A stretch of DNA of 64,000 nucleotides from Agathobaculum sp. NTUH-O15-33 (lineage in GTDB: Bacteria; Bacillota; Clostridia; Oscillospirales; Butyricicoccaceae), in NCBI RefSeq assembly GCF_033193315.1, contig NZ_CP136187.1, positions 2,445,501 to 2,509,500 on the forward strand, in the 5' to 3' direction. Below, one piece after another: positions 51,174 to 59,281 of this stretch (position 1 is the first letter of the stretch; each line of letters starts with the position of its first letter). The position numbers and the translations under genes were made by a program. Below the pieces are notes generated by a model. It did no database searches. It had not been told where the DNA came from and was given only the letters and a program-made list of their open reading frames with translations.

Positions 51174-51240
51174 ATTATAGATCGAACAATGGTTGCGAAA
51201 AACCCTTTTGTCGAAAACAACCGGTTTTTGTCGAAAATAA
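51174..51240 (-). promoter_or_regulatory. Recombinase promoter with LytTR-type direct repeats
   Basis: On the minus strand a consensus TATAAT (51174-51179) lacks a good -35; TTTTTC is at 17-bp spacing. TTGTCGAAAA occurs at 51208-51217 and 51228-51237 (plus-strand reading), 20 bp apart, with a variant TTGCGAAAAA at 51193. Two direct repeats about two helical turns apart next to a weak -35 are typical of activation by LytTR regulators, and a LytTR gene lies alongside. The leader to the recombinase ATG is about 140 nt. Confidence 0.5.
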
Positions 51241-51282
51241 CGGTCTGAGAACTTGTATGTCCAGTTCTCAGACCGTTATTTT
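51234..51282. terminator. Bidirectional terminator overlapping the response-regulator stop
   Basis: AAAATAACGGTCTGAGAACT (51234-51253) pairs with its full complement at 51263-51282, around a 9-base loop. The last codons and TGA of the response regulator lie inside the right arm. It insulates the regulator from the recombinase promoter. Confidence 0.88.
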
Positions 51283-51978
51283 ATAATCCAGATATGCTTT
51301 TTTAAACGGTTCCTTATAGGTGCGGCTCATCGGCAATTTTTTACCGCCGCTCAATTCCACACAGTCGTACCGTATGGCCCGCACCCGCGCCAAATTGACC
51401 AGATAGCTTCTGTGGCACTGCGCCGCCGCGATACCCGACAAACGCTGCTCAAAATCCTCCAGCTTGCCTCTGCATTTAATCTCCTTACATCCCTCCGCAT
51501 GCACCAATACATCATGGTTGATACTTTCGAGGTAAAAAATCCTCTGCTGTTCCAGTACCTGAACGCTGCCACTGGCTTGCAGCGTTATTTTCTCATCCGG
51601 TCTAGGGCCGTGCAGCAGGGCGTAACGAATCGCGCTTTGCAGCTTATTGCGATCCGGCGGTTTGACGATATAATGAATCGCGTGGATATCGTAGCCTGCC
51701 AGCAGATAATCGGTGCTGCTGCTGACCAGAATCACCGAGCAATCGTAGCCCCGCCGCTGCACCTCCTTTGCCCAAACCAGCCCTTCCGGCCCCTCAAATA
51801 GGATATCCAGCAGGATTAATTGATATGGTGCGCTGTCAAATGCCTCTAACAACTGCTGTATGGATAAAAACCGATCCACTTCGTAAGCGAGGTCAAATGT
51901 CGGCATGATCTGCCTCACCAGCTCATTCATTTGTTCCAAATCTTCTATTTTATCGTCACAAATTGCGATACGATACAT
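51268..51978 (-). CDS. LytTR-family response regulator
   Basis: This 236-residue two-component regulator has an N-terminal receiver domain with the acidic pair Asp8-Asp9, phospho-acceptor Asp58 (LILLDILFEG) and Lys106 (YIVKPPD). The C-terminal part (about 130-236) is a LytTR DNA-binding domain with FYLESINHDVLVHAE, FEQRLSGI and CHRSYLVNLARVRAI. LytTR proteins bind pairs of short direct repeats and usually activate transcription. It is divergent from, and surely paired with, the histidine kinase at 52069. Likely targets are the recombinase promoter just downstream and perhaps the giant operon; this is inferred from location. Confidence 0.93.
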   Translation of the reverse strand: MYRIAICDDKIEDLEQMNELVRQIMPTFDLAYEVDRFLSIQQLLEAFDSAPYQLILLDILFEGPEGLVWAKEVQRRGYDCSVILVSSSTDYLLAGYDIHAIHYIVKPPDRNKLQSAIRYALLHGPRPDEKITLQASGSVQVLEQQRIFYLESINHDVLVHAEGCKEIKCRGKLEDFEQRLSGIAAAQCHRSYLVNLARVRAIRYDCVELSGGKKLPMSRTYKEPFKKAYLDYKITV

Positions 51979-52010
51979 GCCGGTATTCCTTCCCTCCTAT
52001 ATTGGCTGTA

Positions 52011-52039
52011 TTTACCTGCGCACATATGTGGTATATCAT
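52011..52039 (+). promoter_or_regulatory. Candidate promoter of the histidine kinase gene
   Basis: TTTACC (52011-52016) and TATCAT (52034-52039) are 17 bp apart in the 90-bp gap between the divergent regulator and kinase genes. A perfect palindrome CACATATGTG (52021-52030) lies in the spacer and may be an operator. Confidence 0.5.
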
Positions 52040-52068
52040 GTTACACTCTTGGAAGGAGATGTTATCAT

Positions 52069-55000
52069 ATGCAGGTTAAATACAAACTTATGGTTGGTTT
52101 ATGGGCCGTTTTATTCACCTATTTTTATACGCTGCCGGCGCGGGCCATGGACATGGATCCGGCACAGAATTACAATATCGCGCCGGATGTAACTCCACAG
52201 CCCCCCGCCGAGCCGCCAAGCGACCCCAACACCGTAAAAACCGCCGATGAGCTGGCGCAATGGTTTGTGTATAACCAAGAAGCGGGAGGTACGGTAAGCC
52301 TCGCTGCTGATCTCATATGGGACCGTTCGCACCGCATCACACGCCCGCTTTCACAGGTAACGATCCTCACAGGGGAACATACCATCCGCATCCAGCCGGG
52401 CGCGCAATGGGATGTGCGCGCCCCTCTCGTTTTCCGGGGCGGCGGTACAATCTTTTACATAGAAGAGGGCGGTACGCTATCGCTTTACGCGGAAAATGAG
52501 ATCCACGCGACAGGCGACGGCGCAACGGCTATTCTAACCGAAGGCCCGCATGGCGTCGTTTCCGATCACGGGCAAGTGTTTGCATATGGAACGGGCGCAA
52601 CGGCCATTCGTTCACAAAGTGATCTTACCCTTTCCATTCTGTCCGCTATGGCCACCGGTATCGACGCCATAGCCGTAGCGTGCGAAGGCGACGCCGACCT
52701 GACCTACTGCCGTCTTATTGCCGAGGGCGAAGGGGCGCGGACGGTCGCCGCAACAGGCGGCGTTACGCTGGACGCCTGTTACGCTATGCCCGAAATAACG
52801 GGCGCGGCAAGTTTTTCCCGCTCGGCAGTGGTTTCGCTCTCTCCGCTTTATACGGAAACCGGAGGGAAACCCTATGAGCCAAGCCTGCGTTTTACCATTT
52901 GCCGGCTTCTTTCAGACAGTCGGCCGCCGCTTTCCGTCAGAATCCCGTTGACGTTGGATGTGAACGGAATTGGCACAGAAGTGGAAGTGCAATACGCACT
53001 GCCCGTACACTTTGCGCCCCGCTTTCCAGAGATCGATATCGGGCTGCCGAAAGCGTATACGGTTCCTCTCTATGTGCTCGATCCCGAACGCCCCCGCCTA
53101 ATCTCTGCCGATGTACAGAACGGTGAACTGCGGCTCAGCCTTTACCGGCCCATACCCAAGGAAACAGTAACAACGGTATACGTTTCCACCGATGACGGCG
53201 CAACATGGGTGTTGCAGCTGACTAAGGAGGGTTCGGTTTCTTCCTATGTGCCAACGGGTTTCCGGTTGGAGCCCGGAAACAAGGCGCTTTTCTATTTGGA
53301 GCTGTCGCGCGATGGCAAAACACAGCGTTCCAATCTGCTTACGGTGTCCTACACCGAAACAGGGGAGCTTCTGTGCCCGCCGGATAACGGCGATTACGAC
53401 GGCGGCGACATGGAGGATGACAGCTCACCGACACCTCCTCTCGATCGGCCGGGCAAACAGACCTCCGAAAGCTCGCGCTATCCTTCACACGGCGCGGAGC
53501 CGTCTGCGGGCAAATCACTTCCGGCGCTCCCGCTGTTTCCTTCTATCTCCATAACAGACACAGAAGCAGAGGAAACCGCTCCCCGTTCCCCGCCCCAAAA
53601 TGCCGCCCCGCCCCAAAATGCCGCCCCGCCCCAAAATGCCGCCCCGCCGCTTAAACCTGCGGAGCCATTTGGGGCTCCGGTAATTACGCCCGCTTTCCTT
53701 CCCGGTGTGGAAACGCAATTCCCTATTCGATCCGCGGAGACGTTGCCCACGCTGGAACAAACCGATGAGCTGTCGCCGTCCACTGGTGCGAACGCTCCGC
53801 GCGGCGAACCGGAACTCTCTCCAGTAGAAATGCCCCCTTCACATGCCGCAGGGTCACACAGCGCTGTATTCTATGCCGCCGCTATCTGCGTACTGTTGTT
53901 TGGTATCAGCATCGTCATTGGTCGCCTAATCTATAAGCGACGTTTTCTCGGCATAGGCAAGGCGCTTCTCGTATTCTTTTGTGTTTCCACCGTGCTGAGC
54001 GGCGTTCTCTTCTTCTTAGTCAAATTCGGGCTGGACAGCAAATACGCTTCCCAGCCGCAAGCCAGCCAAGGCGTGCTGAACGCCGCCTTGATTCCTCAGG
54101 AACAGTCACTGACTTTTCTGTGGGATGGGTGGGAGTTCTACGAGGACAATCTCACCCCGGAGGCGCTCCATACCGGCGAACACATCCCGTCCTATATCTA
54201 TATCGGACAGTTTGGGGAGTACTATTGGAGTGGTTCCTTTCCCGGCGGTGGCGCCACGTATCGCCTGACCATTGAAACACCGGACGACGGTCAAACCTAC
54301 GCGCTGGAAATCCCTCATGTTTTCGGTACCTACCGACTTTGGATCAACGGCGCGCTCTACAGCAGTGATACGGACAAGCGCCCTTACCTGCTGGTGGAAC
54401 CGAAAAACGACCGCATTGAGCTCGTAATAGCCGTAGAGTCACACGATCAGTTATACAACGGCCTTGTCTATCCCCCTACCCTCGGCACGCCTGAAGCGGT
54501 TTGGACGCTGCTGCAGCTCCGCTCCGTTCTTACGGTTTTGGCTTGTGGATGTGCTGTTTTTCTGGCTTTGCTGTATTTGTTGATCGGTCTTAAAGCACGC
54601 AAGGCCCGGCGGGCTTTCTTCTTTGCGCTGCTCTGCATTTGTTATGTGGGCACCGTAATGAGGGTTCCCCTACTCACCCTCGGCGTGCCCGCTGAAAGCT
54701 TGCTGGTTTTTTGCAGGGTATGCTACTACGGTATTTTTCTATCTACCATGCTAATTTTAAACGATTTATATGCGGTAAAGCAAGAGGTAATGTGCGCCAC
54801 GTTCTTTTTAGGTGCATCCATGTGCCTATTTGTGCTTTGGTTCCAGCTTTGGGGCGTACGCGGGAATATGGAACTTTTCCAGCTCTTCAGCCAAACCGTA
54901 ACTTGGTATAAGTTTGCTGTCGCCGCTTTTTTGGTCGGGCTGTCCGTGCTTGCCGTGGTGCGAAACCGTCCGTACAGCATACGGCTGCTATTTGGCGTTT

Positions 55001-55800
55001 TGTTTTTCGCCGCCGCGCTTCTGGCCGACCGCATCTATCCCAAGTATGAACCCGCGCTGTCACACTGGCCGGTGGAGACTGCCGCACTGCTCCAAATCGG
55101 TATCATCGCCGGGGTCTTGATCTCCGACACCGTACGGGTCTATGGAGACAATATTCTGCTGCATGAAAGAGACCGAATCACGCAAGCCCTAATCAACGCG
55201 CAAACCGTGCAGTATACCACGCTTTCCCGCCATTTGGAGGATTTCGCCCGCGTGCGCCACGATATGCGCAGCCTACTGATCGCTCTGCAAAACCGGTGCC
55301 AGAACGGTGACTATGCGGGAATAGATGACCTGATCCAAGGCAGCCTTGGCGCGACGGCCGCGCCCGCCCTCACTGGCAACAGCCTGATCAACGCGATTTT
55401 ATCCGTGTTGCTTGGCGAAGCCGAAAGCGAGCGCATTTGCGTGCATACCGACTTGGGTCCCCTGCCGCCCAAGCTCCATATCGCGGATACCGACCTGTGC
55501 GTCCTGCTTTCCAATTTGATCCGCAACGCGATTGAAGCGACCAGCGCGCTGCCCGCAGATCAGCCGCGTACCATTGACCTGTATCTGCGATATAGTTGGG
55601 GCGATCATATGCTGAATTTCTCCTGCAAAAACCCTTGCCGCAAAAAGCTGCGTTTTACCAAAGGATTACCGCTTAGCTCAAAACAGAGTTGGGGACACGG
55701 TCTTGGTCTAAAGGCCGTGGAAGAACTGATACAAAAATACGGCGGCGTTCTTTCTCTGGAGCAGCAGAACCATGTCTTCATCGCTAGATTCTCAATATAA
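52069..55800 (+). CDS. Histidine kinase with large surface ectodomain and 7TM-DISM sensor
   Basis: This 1243-residue membrane kinase starts at the ATG at 52069, with GGAAGGAG upstream, and has a signal peptide ending near LPARA. The first ~440 residues outside the membrane look like a beta-helix/pectate-lyase type surface domain (TVSLAADLIWDRSHRI, GGTLSLYAENEIHATGDGA). A long Pro/Ser/Thr-rich linker with three exact PPQNAA repeats follows. Two membrane segments (about 597-618 and 633-656) enclose a short loop, then comes a jelly-roll-like domain of the 7TMR-DISM class (WEFYEDNLTPE, YRLWINGALY) and seven membrane helices (about 815-1030). The cytoplasmic kinase has His1064 (RVRHDMRSLL), an N box (NLIRNAIEA) and GHGLGLKAVEE, as in AgrC-type partners of LytTR regulators. 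The ligand is unknown. Confidence 0.9.
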   Translation: MQVKYKLMVGLWAVLFTYFYTLPARAMDMDPAQNYNIAPDVTPQPPAEPPSDPNTVKTADELAQWFVYNQEAGGTVSLAADLIWDRSHRITRPLSQVTILTGEHTIRIQPGAQWDVRAPLVFRGGGTIFYIEEGGTLSLYAENEIHATGDGATAILTEGPHGVVSDHGQVFAYGTGATAIRSQSDLTLSILSAMATGIDAIAVACEGDADLTYCRLIAEGEGARTVAATGGVTLDACYAMPEITGAASFSRSAVVSLSPLYTETGGKPYEPSLRFTICRLLSDSRPPLSVRIPLTLDVNGIGTEVEVQYALPVHFAPRFPEIDIGLPKAYTVPLYVLDPERPRLISADVQNGELRLSLYRPIPKETVTTVYVSTDDGATWVLQLTKEGSVSSYVPTGFRLEPGNKALFYLELSRDGKTQRSNLLTVSYTETGELLCPPDNGDYDGGDMEDDSSPTPPLDRPGKQTSESSRYPSHGAEPSAGKSLPALPLFPSISITDTEAEETAPRSPPQNAAPPQNAAPPQNAAPPLKPAEPFGAPVITPAFLPGVETQFPIRSAETLPTLEQTDELSPSTGANAPRGEPELSPVEMPPSHAAGSHSAVFYAAAICVLLFGISIVIGRLIYKRRFLGIGKALLVFFCVSTVLSGVLFFLVKFGLDSKYASQPQASQGVLNAALIPQEQSLTFLWDGWEFYEDNLTPEALHTGEHIPSYIYIGQFGEYYWSGSFPGGGATYRLTIETPDDGQTYALEIPHVFGTYRLWINGALYSSDTDKRPYLLVEPKNDRIELVIAVESHDQLYNGLVYPPTLGTPEAVWTLLQLRSVLTVLACGCAVFLALLYLLIGLKARKARRAFFFALLCICYVGTVMRVPLLTLGVPAESLLVFCRVCYYGIFLSTMLILNDLYAVKQEVMCATFFLGASMCLFVLWFQLWGVRGNMELFQLFSQTVTWYKFAVAAFLVGLSVLAVVRNRPYSIRLLFGVLFFAAALLADRIYPKYEPALSHWPVETAALLQIGIIAGVLISDTVRVYGDNILLHERDRITQALINAQTVQYTTLSRHLEDFARVRHDMRSLLIALQNRCQNGDYAGIDDLIQGSLGATAAPALTGNSLINAILSVLLGEAESERICVHTDLGPLPPKLHIADTDLCVLLSNLIRNAIEATSALPADQPRTIDLYLRYSWGDHMLNFSCKNPCRKKLRFTKGLPLSSKQSWGHGLGLKAVEELIQKYGGVLSLEQQNHVFIARFSI
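53590..53643 (+). repeat. Three exact 18-bp tandem repeats in the kinase linker
   Basis: The unit CCGCCCCAAAATGCCGCC is repeated three times without a mismatch and encodes PPQNAA. It lies in the Pro-rich extracellular linker. Because the unit is a multiple of three, slippage would change linker length without breaking the frame. Confidence 0.9.
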
Positions 55801-56035
55801 TTTTTTGTGCGCCGACTGGGAAAAAAGCCCGTAGTATCAAGGTTTTTCAGCTTTGTATAACTTGATTTTTTAAGGTAAAGTTGTTTTTAATTTTGGTCAA
55901 AATCAAGTTAAAAAAATTGAGAGGAAACAGTTCTTTGCATTGCAAAAAATAAAGCGGAAGCGGAACAATTCTGTAAGAAAATGTTCCGCTTCCGCTTTAT
56001 TTTTTAGCTGGATAAAAGATATCAGAGACATATGC
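55801..56035. other. AT-rich intergenic region after the kinase
   Basis: Apart from the terminator at 55944-56005, the region has an inverted repeat AACTTGATTTT / AAAATCAAGTT (55858 and about 55904) followed by an A-rich run. I see no gene in it. Confidence 0.5.
55944..56005. terminator. Strong bidirectional terminator
   Basis: A perfect 24-bp inverted repeat with core GCGGAAGCGGAACA runs 55944-55967 and 55982-56005, with T6 ends on both strands. It serves the kinase gene and the opposing small ORF at 56036. Confidence 0.9.
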
Positions 56036-56284
56036 CTATTGATGTCTTAGCTTAACTTGCTCTTGATAGTATGCTTCAAGCCTAACAAGAAAGGCTGCTT
56101 TATTTACTGTCATACCCTCTGGAGTTTCCCTTGTCTCCAACTCTAACTGTTTCGTCGCTTTAATTGCCGTTCCTTTGGCTACGTCTAATATCTCCGACAA
56201 GTCTTTTAGCAGAAACGTATCCGGGAATTTATTCAGCCTGTGCATAACTTCTTGCAAGTTGATAACTTTAGACCAATGCTTCAT
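56036..56284 (-). CDS. Small HTH-like protein of unknown function
   Basis: This 82-codon frame begins MKHWSKVINLQEVMHRL and includes FLLKDLSEILDVAKGTAIKATKQL, which has the shape of a winged-helix recognition segment. No good ribosome binding site precedes it. It may be a complete small regulator or the C-terminal remnant of a larger gene, since many multi-domain proteins end in such a helix-turn-helix. It lies on AT-rich DNA between the kinase and a tRNA gene, a favoured spot for mobile-element scars. Confidence 0.5.
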   Translation of the reverse strand: MKHWSKVINLQEVMHRLNKFPDTFLLKDLSEILDVAKGTAIKATKQLELETRETPEGMTVNKAAFLVRLEAYYQEQVKLRHQ

Positions 56285-56435
56285 GCACTAAGACTTTTTT
56301 CGCTTTAAATTGTTTCGCTCACGGATGCGCGGTAGTATTCATAGCACCTCATATTTTTTCAGAAAATGTGGGCGCATATGTGGGCATTTAAAGAATTCAC
56401 TTAACTAAAGCACCTTGAAAAGTGTTTATAATACA
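56285..56435. other. Intergenic DNA next to tRNA-Pro
   Basis: No gene is seen. The minus strand contains two near copies of GCCCACATATGCGCCCACAT-like sequence reading towards a stop, which could be a relic of an integrase 3' end, but this is too short to support a call. Confidence 0.3.
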
Positions 56436-56468
56436 GAAAAAGGGCGAAAAACAATGTTTTTCGCCCTT
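56436..56468 (-). terminator. Terminator of the tRNA-Pro gene
   Basis: AAGGGCGAAAAA (56440-56451) pairs with TTTTTCGCCCTT (56457-56468), and T5 follows on the minus strand. Confidence 0.85.
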
Positions 56469-56474
56469 CCAAAG

Positions 56475-56551
56475 TGGTCGAGGTGACAGGATTTGAACCT
56501 GCGGCCTCTTCGTCCCGAACGAAGCGCTCTACCAAGCTGAGCCACACCTCG
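56475..56551 (-). tRNA. tRNA-Pro (anticodon CGG)
   Basis: The minus strand folds as a full cloverleaf of 77 nt. The acceptor stem is CGAGGTG/CACCTCG, with an encoded CCA end. The anticodon stem CTTCG/CGAAG has loop TTCGGGA, giving anticodon CGG for proline codon CCG. The T arm contains GGTTCAAATCC. It has its own consensus promoter and terminator. Confidence 0.95.
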
Positions 56552-56584
56552 ATTATGCTGTCTTTTTCCTGTGACAGCTTTATT

Positions 56585-56613
56585 ATTATATCGAATTTAT
56601 GAGGTGTTGTCAA
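56585..56613 (-). promoter_or_regulatory. Consensus promoter of tRNA-Pro
   Basis: TTGACA (56608-56613) and TATAAT (56585-56590) are both perfect and separated by 17 bp. The tRNA 5' end lies about 35 bases downstream. Confidence 0.85.
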
Positions 56614-56638
56614 CTATTTCTTCACTCAATTTTTAATT

Positions 56639-57454
56639 TTATATATGGAAGATCAGCGCGCGGATGAACGAACGGAACACGGGGCCGCGCGCGGCGGCGA
56701 TTTCGTTTACCTCCGCGCCGGATAACGGCTGCATCAGAACGCCGGAAGCCATATTGGTGATCATCGCCACGGCGGCAACCGGCAGGCCGCAATGCGCGGC
56801 GGCGATCGCCTCGTACACGGTCGACATTCCGACGGCATCCGCGCCGAGCGCGCGGAACGCGCGAATTTCGGCAGGCGTTTCAAACTGTGGGCCGTTCACA
56901 CCGCAGTAAACGCCGTGGCGTAGCGCAATACCGCAATCCGCGGCAGCCTGATTGGCCAGTTCACGCAGAGTGGGCGCATAGGCAAACGTCATATCCGGAA
57001 AGCGCGTACCCAGCGCCGCATCGTTTGAACCGGTGAGCGGGCTCTTGCCGGTCATATTGATATGATCCTCGATCAGCATCAGGTCGCCGACCGAAAAGTC
57101 CGTATTGATACCGCCCGACGCATTGGTCAGCACCAGCGCACGCACGCCGAGCGCCTGCATGACATAAACCGGAAAAGCGATGTCCGCGGGCTCGTAACCC
57201 TCATAGCCGTGCAGGCGCCCCTGCATGCACAAAACGGTTTTGCCCGCCAGCTTGCCGCAAACGAACCGGCCTATGTGGTCGGGCGCGGTAGAGGTTTTAA
57301 AGTGTGGAATCTCCCCATAGGGCACAAAGACCGCGTCCCCAATCTCATCGGCGATCGGGCCCAGCCCGGAGCCGAGCACTAGACCGATTTCCGGCTTTTG
57401 CGATAGCCGCTTCGCGACGGCTTCCGCCGCCTGCCGTACCTGCTGATGATCCAT
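56639..57454 (-). CDS. punA: Purine nucleoside phosphorylase (trimeric type)
   Basis: This 271-residue enzyme cleaves purine (deoxy)ribonucleosides with phosphate to base and (deoxy)ribose-1-phosphate. Family motifs are all present: VLGSGLG (phosphate loop, about 26-32), GRLHGYEGY, LTNASGGIN, DHINMTGKSPL, YCGVNGPQFETPAEI and GADAVGMSTVYEAIAA. It starts at the ATG at 57454 behind AAGGAG, 18 bp after the mtaD stop, so the two form an operon. MtaD makes an inosine-type nucleoside from adenosine-type substrates, which this enzyme can phosphorolyse, forming a purine salvage branch. Confidence 0.96.
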   Translation of the reverse strand: MDHQQVRQAAEAVAKRLSQKPEIGLVLGSGLGPIADEIGDAVFVPYGEIPHFKTSTAPDHIGRFVCGKLAGKTVLCMQGRLHGYEGYEPADIAFPVYVMQALGVRALVLTNASGGINTDFSVGDLMLIEDHINMTGKSPLTGSNDAALGTRFPDMTFAYAPTLRELANQAAADCGIALRHGVYCGVNGPQFETPAEIRAFRALGADAVGMSTVYEAIAAAHCGLPVAAVAMITNMASGVLMQPLSGAEVNEIAAARGPVFRSFIRALIFHI

Positions 57455-57472
57455 GAGCGTCTCCTTCCCTTT

Positions 57473-58759
57473 TTACAGGCCCGCCAGAATGCGGTCTGTT
57501 CTGCGTTGCGCTTGCGCCTTGACCCGCTCGATGTCGAGCGTCAGGAACGAGCCGTCGCGATAAAGCACCTTACCGTCCACCATGGTTAGTCTGACATCGC
57601 TGCCGCCGGCGGCGTAGACCACATTGCAGGCGGCGTTCGTCATCGGGGTAAACTGCGGCGAATCGGTATCAATCACACACAGATCGGCCCGGCCGCCCAC
57701 CTTGATTGCGCCGCTGTCCTCCCGGCCTTGGCTGTGCGCGCCCGCGCGCGTCAGCGCGTACAGCGCTTCCTTAGGCGTAATGAGCGTGGAATCATGGTAG
57801 TAACCCTTGTAGGCTGTGGCGAACAGATACAGATCCTGCAAGATATTCAGGTTGTTGTTGGAAGCCGCGCCGTCCGTGCCGATCGCCACGGAGATACCGC
57901 GCCGCATCAGCTCCGGCACGTTGGCATAGCCCGAAGCCAGCTTCAGGTTGCTGGCCGGACAACAGGCCACGGTAACGCCGTGAGAACGAAGAATTTCAAA
58001 ATCCTCCCCTTCCAGCCAGACGCAGTGCGCCGCCGTTGTGGGCACATCAAAAATGCCGTGCGCCTGCATATAAGCGGCGGGCGTCATGCCGTGCCGCAGC
58101 TTGCAGCCCTTGTGTTCGGACTCGGTCTCGGACAGGTGGATGTGCATGCGCGTGCCCCGCTCTTTCGCCTGCGCGGCCACGGCTTCCACCACCGCCGGAG
58201 AGGAGGTATATTCCCCATGAATGCACAGGTCGATCGTAAGCCGCCCATCGCCCGCGCCCTGATAATCGCGCAGCAGCTCCTCATTGTCGCGGTACGCCTG
58301 AATCTGCTCGTAAGCGCTGCCGTCGAATACGGTCAGGCCCCGGCTGAGATTGCACTTGATGCCGCTTTCCAAAACGGCCTTCGCCATCGCTTGGCATTCA
58401 AAATACATATCGGTAAAGGATACCGTACCGCACTGCACCATTTCGGCAATGGCCAGCTGCGTGGCCCAGTACACATCCTCATCCGTCAGGCAGTCCTCAA
58501 ACGGGAACACCTTTTCATTCAGCCACCTGTCCAGCGGCAGGTTTTCCGCATAGCCGCGCAGCAGCACCATGGGCGCGTGGCTGTGCACATTGTAAAAGCC
58601 GGGCAGCAGCAGGCGGCGGCGGCCGTCATAGCGTCCGCCGTAATCCTCCTGCGGCGCGGTTTCGCCGATATAGGCGATACGGCCGTTTTTTACGCCGACA
58701 TACCGGTCCCGTTCCAGTTCCAGTTGTTCGTTTAACAGATCAATATTACAAAATAACAT
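57473..58759 (-). CDS. mtaD: MtaD-like 5'-methylthioadenosine/S-adenosylhomocysteine deaminase
   Basis: This amidohydrolase of about 428 residues is in the MtaD/SsnA/TrzN group. Metal ligands are visible as HSH (His59, His61), HIHLSETESE, AAHCVW and GTDGAASNNNLN. It would deaminate the adenine ring of methylthioadenosine, S-adenosylhomocysteine or adenosine to the inosine form. The ATG at 58759 has AGGTG at good spacing; a GTG three codons upstream is possible. Only 42 bp separate it from the truncated sigG, with no obvious promoter or terminator between, so it may be co-transcribed from the sigG promoter. Other guanine/adenine deaminase-like functions cannot be excluded. Confidence 0.88.
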   Translation of the reverse strand: MLFCNIDLLNEQLELERDRYVGVKNGRIAYIGETAPQEDYGGRYDGRRRLLLPGFYNVHSHAPMVLLRGYAENLPLDRWLNEKVFPFEDCLTDEDVYWATQLAIAEMVQCGTVSFTDMYFECQAMAKAVLESGIKCNLSRGLTVFDGSAYEQIQAYRDNEELLRDYQGAGDGRLTIDLCIHGEYTSSPAVVEAVAAQAKERGTRMHIHLSETESEHKGCKLRHGMTPAAYMQAHGIFDVPTTAAHCVWLEGEDFEILRSHGVTVACCPASNLKLASGYANVPELMRRGISVAIGTDGAASNNNLNILQDLYLFATAYKGYYHDSTLITPKEALYALTRAGAHSQGREDSGAIKVGGRADLCVIDTDSPQFTPMTNAACNVVYAAGGSDVRLTMVDGKVLYRDGSFLTLDIERVKAQAQRRTDRILAGL

Positions 58760-58801
58760 GATTTTCACCTGTCCTTTGGGTGTAAGTATGGGTTTGGCGG
58801 C

Positions 58802-59131
58802 TTAACTACAAATATTGTGGAGGCGTTTTCCCCAAATAACGTTCATCGGCACGGCATAGGTAGAAAAACGCACGCCCAGATCGATATTAAAATGATCGAT
58901 CGATTTCATCAGTCCAATGCAGCCGACCTGAAACAGATCGTCCGGCGATTCGCCGCGCCCGTGAAACCGCTGGATGACCGAAAGCACCAGCCGCAGATTG
59001 CCGCGGATTAGCTCGTCCCGCGCCTGTTTATCCCCATCCTTAACGCGACGCAGCAGCGCGTCGGTCTCCTTCGCGGTCAATACGGTGAGCCCGGCCGTAT
59101 TGACCCCGCATATCTCTACCTTTGTTTGCAC
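58802..59131 (-). pseudogene. sigG: Truncated sporulation sigma factor G
   Basis: The frame encodes about 109 residues that match the N-terminal part of SigG: KVEICGVNTAGLTVLT, NLRLVLSVIQRFHGRGE, DDLFQVGCIGLMKSIDHF and RFSTYAVPM. After that point the SigG sequence is lost and the frame ends NVIWGKRLHNICS. The rest of region 2, region 3 and the -35-reading region 4 (about 150 residues in a normal 260-residue SigG) are missing, and mtaD begins 42 bp later. The GTG start at 59131 keeps a perfect AGGAGG site. The order spoIIGA-sigE-sigG is the standard one, apart from an eamA gene between sigE and sigG. A full sigG may exist elsewhere; otherwise late forespore development should fail. Confidence 0.85.
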
Positions 59132-59178
59132 GAAAAAACCTCCTGTCCCTGATCCAAAGAGCAAGTGTTCAACATGAG

Positions 59179-59208
59179 GATTTTCCCCTGCGCACCAAAT
59201 GAATATAC
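59179..59208 (-). promoter_or_regulatory. Forespore-type (sigma-F/sigma-G) promoter before truncated sigG
   Basis: On the minus strand GTATA (59204-59208) is followed after 15 bp by GGGGAAAATC (59179-59188). These fit the sigma-F/G patterns GYATA and GGNNANANT. The position, about 50 bp before the sigG start codon, is as expected. This promoter appears intact although the gene is not. Confidence 0.5.
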
Positions 59209-59281
59209 TGCCGAAATTTTTTGCCAGCCGACTTTTTTCGACTGGATTTTGCCCGGGTTTGTGCTTATACCGGCAAACGCC

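Noticed and set aside
56401..56613. 70-codon minus-strand frame overlapping the tRNA
   Set aside because: It is simply the tRNA-Pro gene with its promoter and terminator read as protein.
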